A DNA stretch of 64,000 bases from Mucilaginibacter xinganensis (GTDB taxonomy: Bacteria > Bacteroidota > Bacteroidia > Sphingobacteriales > Sphingobacteriaceae). Where the stretch lies: the NCBI GenBank assembly GCA_026225055.1, contig JAMFSA010000219.1, forward strand, positions 1-64,000, read 5' to 3'. Position numbers and translations under genes: made by a program. The stretch's first letter is position 1, and the number at the start of each line of letters is the position of its first letter. Of the stretch, positions 60,554 to 64,000 are shown piece by piece. The notes below the pieces were generated by a model. It saw only the letters and a program-made list of their open reading frames with translations, was not told where the DNA came from and ran no database searches.

Positions 60554-61060
60554 ATGTATTGTAAATCTGTTAACATAATTTTGTTCGCATTTCTTATTGT
60601 AATCAACTTAAGTTTTAATTCCTCAAAAAGAGGATATCAGCCATATACTTTAATTGCTAAGGAAGGGAAATACGCATGCGATGGTATGAGGCAATATTTA
60701 TATGTTCCTGTTTTGTTAATTAATAATACCAACGATACCCTAAAATACATCGCTTGGACCTGTCCGCTAAATAAGGAATATACTGTTCAATGTGATGTGC
60801 TGACAAGAGATTATAATATTGTTTGCGATGCAACTTTTCCTACACAATTAACCATCCCTCCTCATCAAAGTAAAGAAACTGAAATGAAATTGATATTTAA
60901 AAATAGTTTTAGAGGTGGTGCGGTTGAATATAAAATGGTTTTTGATTTGTACAATGAACCATTAAAATACATGTACTGGTTTATGAATAAATCTCCAGTT
61001 AAACCTCATCCAAAAATACTTCAATCAAATGTTATTCAAATGCTTATAGTTTCAAGGTGA
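60554..61060 (+). CDS. Exported hypothetical protein between duplicated promoters
   Basis: This 168-residue protein has a signal peptide (ILFAFLIVINLSFNSS) and a beta-rich mature part (YLYVPVLLINNTNDTLKYIAWTCPLNKEYTVQCDV, key NNTNDTLKYIAWTCP). It has Cys in TCP and QCDV, which could pair. No family recognised. The gene is A/T-rich and enclosed by two copies of the same upstream element, which suggests it was inserted or duplicated into place before the DUF1624 gene. Confidence 0.7.
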   Translation: MYCKSVNIILFAFLIVINLSFNSSKRGYQPYTLIAKEGKYACDGMRQYLYVPVLLINNTNDTLKYIAWTCPLNKEYTVQCDVLTRDYNIVCDATFPTQLTIPPHQSKETEMKLIFKNSFRGGAVEYKMVFDLYNEPLKYMYWFMNKSPVKPHPKILQSNVIQMLIVSR

Positions 61061-61125
61061 TTTGTAATTTATAACTAATAAGCTGTAACAATGTGGCATA
61101 GCTTTAATCTTATACACATAATATT

Positions 61126-61155
61126 TATATTGTGGTATAAATTTAAACCTGCCGG
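61126..61155 (+). promoter_or_regulatory. Duplicated upstream element, copy b
   Basis: TATATTGTGGTATAAA then TTTAAACCTGCCGG ends 3 bases before the ATG at 61159 and copies the element at 60524. Conservation up to the start codon in both places suggests promoter and leader function. Confidence 0.7.
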
Positions 61156-61158
61156 TAC

Positions 61159-62355
61159 ATGACCAATACTGACTCACCGCCCTTAAAGCAACGCATAAAT
61201 TCTATTGATACCTTGCGGGGTATGATCATGCTTATTATGGCTATTGATCATATCCGTGATTATATTTATTACAGCGGGCCCATGGCCAACCCTACCGATA
61301 TGGCCACCACTACGCCTATATTGTTCTTCACCCGGTGGATCACTCATTTTTGCGCCCCAACCTTTGTTTTTTTGAGTGGTGTATCTGCCTATCTTGCCGG
61401 TACGCGCCGCACCAAAAGCCAATTAAGCGGTTTCCTGGTTAAACGGGGACTTTGGCTTATTGTGGTTGAACTGGTACTCATCACATTCGCTTTAACATTT
61501 AATCCATTTTATAACGTACTGGTATTGCAGGTGCTTTGGGCCATTGGCTTTAGCATGGTGATATTGGGTTTGCTGGTCCGTTTGCCTTTAAAGTGGATAG
61601 CAGTTATCGGTGTACTCATATTTTTGGGGCACGATATCCTGGATTATGTACAAGCGCCTAAATCCATAGTGGAAGCTGATTTTTTAAGGCTTTTTCTTAC
61701 CGCGTTCGGCAGTCTGTTTACTATAAATAATAATCACTTTATATTCGATCTGTATGCGGTTATTCCGTGGACGGGTATCATGCTGCTGGGTTATTGCTTT
61801 GGCTCACTGTATAGGCCCGAATATGATCCGCAGAAAAGAAGAAAGATATTGCTTTATACAGGCCTGGCAACATTAACCAATTTTATTGTTTTAAGGTTGA
61901 TTAACAAATATGGTGATCCTACACCATGGGAAACGCAGCGCAATACGGTACATACTATAATATCATTCTTCAACGTAAGTAAATACCCGCCCTCGCTTTT
62001 GTATTCATGTATGACGGTTGGCACCGCTCTCATTATCCTTTCACTAACCGAAAAGCCCCTTAATAAATTTACATCCTTTTTAATAGTGTATGGTAATGTA
62101 CCATTCTTTTACTACGTGCTGCATTTTTACCTCATCAGGCTTATAAATATCCTCCTGTTTTTTGCCATGGGATATAACAGCAGTCAGATCGTCACCCCAA
62201 ATCAGACTTTCCTGTTTAAACCGCCGTCTTTCGGGTTTCCATTGTGGGTAGTTTACCTGGTTTGGCTGGTGGTTATAGGTATATTGTATTTCCCCTGTAA
62301 ATGGTTCAGCAATTATAAGAGAATACACCGCCAATGGTGGCTGAGTTATTTATAA
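61159..62355 (+). CDS. DUF1624 membrane protein (HGSNAT-like)
   Basis: This 398-residue membrane protein has about ten helices. The opening RINSIDTLRGMIMLIMAIDHIRDYIYYSG is the signature of DUF1624/heparan-alpha-glucosaminide N-acetyltransferase-like proteins (key DTLRGM..M..DH.RD). FLSGVSAYLAG and YVLHFYLI follow. Relatives acylate sugars at the membrane; the acceptor is unknown. A GC-rich hairpin follows 2 bases after the stop. Confidence 0.9.
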   Translation: MTNTDSPPLKQRINSIDTLRGMIMLIMAIDHIRDYIYYSGPMANPTDMATTTPILFFTRWITHFCAPTFVFLSGVSAYLAGTRRTKSQLSGFLVKRGLWLIVVELVLITFALTFNPFYNVLVLQVLWAIGFSMVILGLLVRLPLKWIAVIGVLIFLGHDILDYVQAPKSIVEADFLRLFLTAFGSLFTINNNHFIFDLYAVIPWTGIMLLGYCFGSLYRPEYDPQKRRKILLYTGLATLTNFIVLRLINKYGDPTPWETQRNTVHTIISFFNVSKYPPSLLYSCMTVGTALIILSLTEKPLNKFTSFLIVYGNVPFFYYVLHFYLIRLINILLFFAMGYNSSQIVTPNQTFLFKPPSFGFPLWVVYLVWLVVIGILYFPCKWFSNYKRIHRQWWLSYL

Positions 62356-62356
62356 G

Positions 62357-62381
62357 CCGCCGGTGGGGACACCGACGGCGG
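62357..62381. terminator. GC-rich hairpin after the DUF1624 gene
   Basis: CCGCCGGTG pairs with CACC and CGGCGG across a small bulge. There is no T-tract, so it is either a factor-assisted terminator or a small repeat. It lies between two convergent genes. Confidence 0.5.
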
Positions 62382-62402
62382 ATGAAATATCTTATCTATT
62401 CA

Positions 62403-62909
62403 TTACAATACTACTCCTGCTTCGGTAAATCGCAGATCGTTACCTGCCAATGCTGAGGTAGCGTAGCCTTCGTCATTAATAAAAAGCTTTTCGTTTTCTG
62501 CTGAAATGCGCAGGTCATGGGTTGTGAACTCGCCAAAAATGCGGATTACCGCTATCGGGGCATTTCGTTCCAGTTCGGCGGTAATATTAAGCTGCAGGCT
62601 CAGAGCGGCTTCATCATCAATTTGATGCACGTGAATGATCAATGCGCCATCTGCGCCAAATACTTTTACGCTATTTTGCTCTGTTTCAACTTTAAGTCCT
62701 GTGCCCAGAGCTGTGTTGTTGCTAACGATAACGCCATTCCCGTGCGTGTCTTTAATATCCAGATCGACGCTTAAAAAAGAGCCGGGCTCATTATCATGGT
62801 AAATAGAATTGATCTTTATGATCGGTTTTGATTGTTCATGATCGGCATAACTGATAACACCCTGCGGAACGATATAGGCACTGGTGCCCAAAACAAAAGC
62901 GTACTTCAT
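62403..62909 (-). CDS. Hypothetical beta-rich protein, 168 residues
   Basis: This protein begins MKYAFVLGTSAYIVPQGVISY (no clear signal cleavage site). It has strand-rich segments SFLSVDLDIKDTHGNGVIVSNN, ALIIHVHQIDDEAALSLQLNI and APIAVIRIFGEF (key HVHQIDDE and RIFGEF). I recall similar proteins with phage- or contractile-tail-like context but cannot support it here. The ATG at 62909 is preferred; the 23 residues upstream look untranslated. It is convergent with the DUF1624 gene. No function assigned. Confidence 0.65.
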   Translation of the reverse strand: MKYAFVLGTSAYIVPQGVISYADHEQSKPIIKINSIYHDNEPGSFLSVDLDIKDTHGNGVIVSNNTALGTGLKVETEQNSVKVFGADGALIIHVHQIDDEAALSLQLNITAELERNAPIAVIRIFGEFTTHDLRISAENEKLFINDEGYATSALAGNDLRFTEAGVVL

Positions 62910-63001
62910 AATCTTTATAATGTTTAAGTGTATGTAGTAAAAACAACAAGCGGTTAAAATGTTTACGTAATTTAGCATTATATTTTCAATTGTAAACTAC
63001 G

Positions 63002-63087
63002 TGTCATTGCGAGGAGGAACGACGAAGCAACCTCGTCACGTTCAATATGCAAGCGACGAGGTTGCCACGCTATCGCTCGCAATGACA
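63002..63087. repeat. Long palindromic REP (TGTCATTGCGAG type), second copy
   Basis: TGTCATTGCGAG (63002-63013) faces CTCGCAATGACA (63076-63087), with GCAACCTCG and CGAGGTTGC inside. It is the same 86-bp unit as at 4200-4285, in the opposite order of arms, at equal length. Confidence 0.9.
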
Positions 63088-63167
63088 TAGATTTATCTTA
63101 GCTCATTTGTCAATCCTCATCCACCAAAAACTCATTATATTTGACATCACCTCAGGGGCAAATCTAT

Positions 63168-64000
63168 ATGGGCGAAACAGTTCCGGCTAATCAGTTAAAA
63201 TGGTTTTATTTTTTTATCGCGATAGCAGTTGCGGTAAACTTTAGCGGTTTATTTGTTACACTCATAGCCCCCGATGCTACCCTATATGCCACCATTGCCA
63301 AAACCATGGTGCTGCACCATAATTATGCTGATATTATAGTAAATGGTAAGGATTGGCTGGATAAACCGCACTTCCCGTTTTGGATTACGGCTTTATTTTT
63401 TAATGTTTTTGGTATCTCAACGTGGGCCTATAAACTGCCGGGTATTTTGTTTTTGCTGATGGGTGCTGCGTATGCCTATCGCTTTGCCAAAGAGCTGTAT
63501 AACGAGCAGGTGGCCCTATGGTCGGTATTAATATTGCTTACTGCCGAGCATATTATCATCTCCAACAACGATGTGCGTGCCGAGCCTTATTTAACCGGGC
63601 TCATCATTGCTTCGGTGTATCATTTTTATAAAGCCTATACCCGCAATAACTTTTGGCAGCTGCTTATCGGCAGCCTGTTTACTGCCTGCGCCATCATGAC
63701 TAAAGGCATGTTCGCCATTGTACCCATAGGCGGGGCAATAATCGGGCACTTCATCATCACCAAACAATGGAAACAGCTTTTTGCCTGGCGCTGGCTGATC
63801 GCTATTGTACTGGTCCTGATATTTATCATTCCGGAACTATATTGCCTTTACAAACAGTTCGACATCCATCCCGAAAAAGTGATTTTTGGTGTGAAAAATG
63901 TTTCCGGCATTAAGTTCTTTTTTTGGGATAGCCAGTTCGGGCGTTTTTTTAACACGGGCCCCATCAAAGGCGGCGGCGATCCTTTCTTTTTTGTGCATAC
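63168..64000 (+). CDS. ArnT/GT39-type membrane glycosyltransferase (cut by window end)
   Basis: An ATG at 63168 opens a frame that runs to the last base (277 codons visible) with many helices and the GT39 signature: LIAPDATLYATIAKTMV, DWLDKPHFPFW, NNDVRAEPYLTG. It is a paralogue of the gene at 53962: both keep ..LDKPHFPFW, DVRAEPYL, MTKG, HPEK..FG, VSGIKFFFWDSQFGRF and GPIK. It would transfer sugars from a polyprenyl phosphate donor in the periplasm. The 3' end is beyond the window. Confidence 0.9.
   Translation, partial: MGETVPANQLKWFYFFIAIAVAVNFSGLFVTLIAPDATLYATIAKTMVLHHNYADIIVNGKDWLDKPHFPFWITALFFNVFGISTWAYKLPGILFLLMGAAYAYRFAKELYNEQVALWSVLILLTAEHIIISNNDVRAEPYLTGLIIASVYHFYKAYTRNNFWQLLIGSLFTACAIMTKGMFAIVPIGGAIIGHFIITKQWKQLFAWRWLIAIVLVLIFIIPELYCLYKQFDIHPEKVIFGVKNVSGIKFFFWDSQFGRFFNTGPIKGGGDPFFFVH

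Overview
The window looks like a chromosomal segment of a Bacteroidota bacterium, most likely Sphingobacteriaceae and close to Mucilaginibacter or Pedobacter. This is inferred from the gene families (DUF2911, DUF3810, DUF4468, HU-CCDC81/SPOR, CarboxypepD_reg TonB receptors), from TAnnTTTG-like promoter boxes, from A-rich leaders, and from many intergenic palindromic repeats. There are about 68 protein genes including the two cut by the window edges and two too short for routine gene calling. I see no rRNA, tRNA, CRISPR array, prophage or complete insertion sequence.

Layout. 1-0.9 kb: the end of the ribosomal operon rpsF-rpsR-rplI, closed by a strong terminator. 1.1-4.2 kb: an outer-membrane beta-barrel protein, the monofunctional transglycosylase MtgA, a group III truncated haemoglobin and a YdeI/OmdA protein. 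4.3-12.6 kb: a six-gene minus-strand envelope operon (giant TPR protein, outer-membrane barrel, HU-CCDC81/SPOR protein, TolQ/ExbB, TolR/ExbD, TonB/TolA-like) that resembles a Tol-type trans-envelope machine. 12.9-16.0 kb: a DUF2252 protein, then a GbsR/MarR regulator with a perfect operator palindrome, a membrane protein and a TIGR01777 epimerase. 16.0-17.8 kb: two stand-alone receiver proteins flanking two paralogous zinc-ribbon miniproteins. 18-23 kb: a BamA-type barrel, a Bcr/CflA drug exporter, and an ECF sigma factor - small protein - ClpP cluster. 24-26.7 kb: an Mla-type lipid transport operon (mlaE-mlaF-mlaD). 27-32.8 kb: an MFS transporter, a secreted type I pullulanase, a FrnE-like DsbA protein and a TPR protein.

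33-46 kb: a DUF4468 protein, a decayed transposase, a TonB receptor with a small CNGKC protein, two tandem paralogous small exported proteins, a secreted GH27 alpha-galactosidase, a MITE with a 10-bp target duplication, then a minus-strand group holding a sterol-desaturase-family hydroxylase and a close relative of the eukaryotic sphingolipid delta-4 desaturase (DEGS). 46.9-52.2 kb: a TolC-MFP-RND efflux operon. 52.5-64 kb: a half-size EamA transporter, small unknowns, two paralogous ArnT-type glycosyltransferases (53962 and 63168, the latter cut by the window end), DUF2911 and DUF3810 proteins, an ECF sigma operon with an RGG-rich membrane protein, and a DUF1624 acyltransferase-like protein.

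The most unusual content is (i) the DEGS-like desaturase/hydroxylase pair, a candidate bacterial sphingolipid-modification locus; (ii) a dispersed 0.3-0.5 kb repeat present four times whose ends form two mutually exclusive hairpins with compensatory base changes between copies; (iii) the zinc-ribbon/receiver island; and (iv) the six-gene Tol-like operon. Functions are inferred from sequence recognition alone; no database search was possible.
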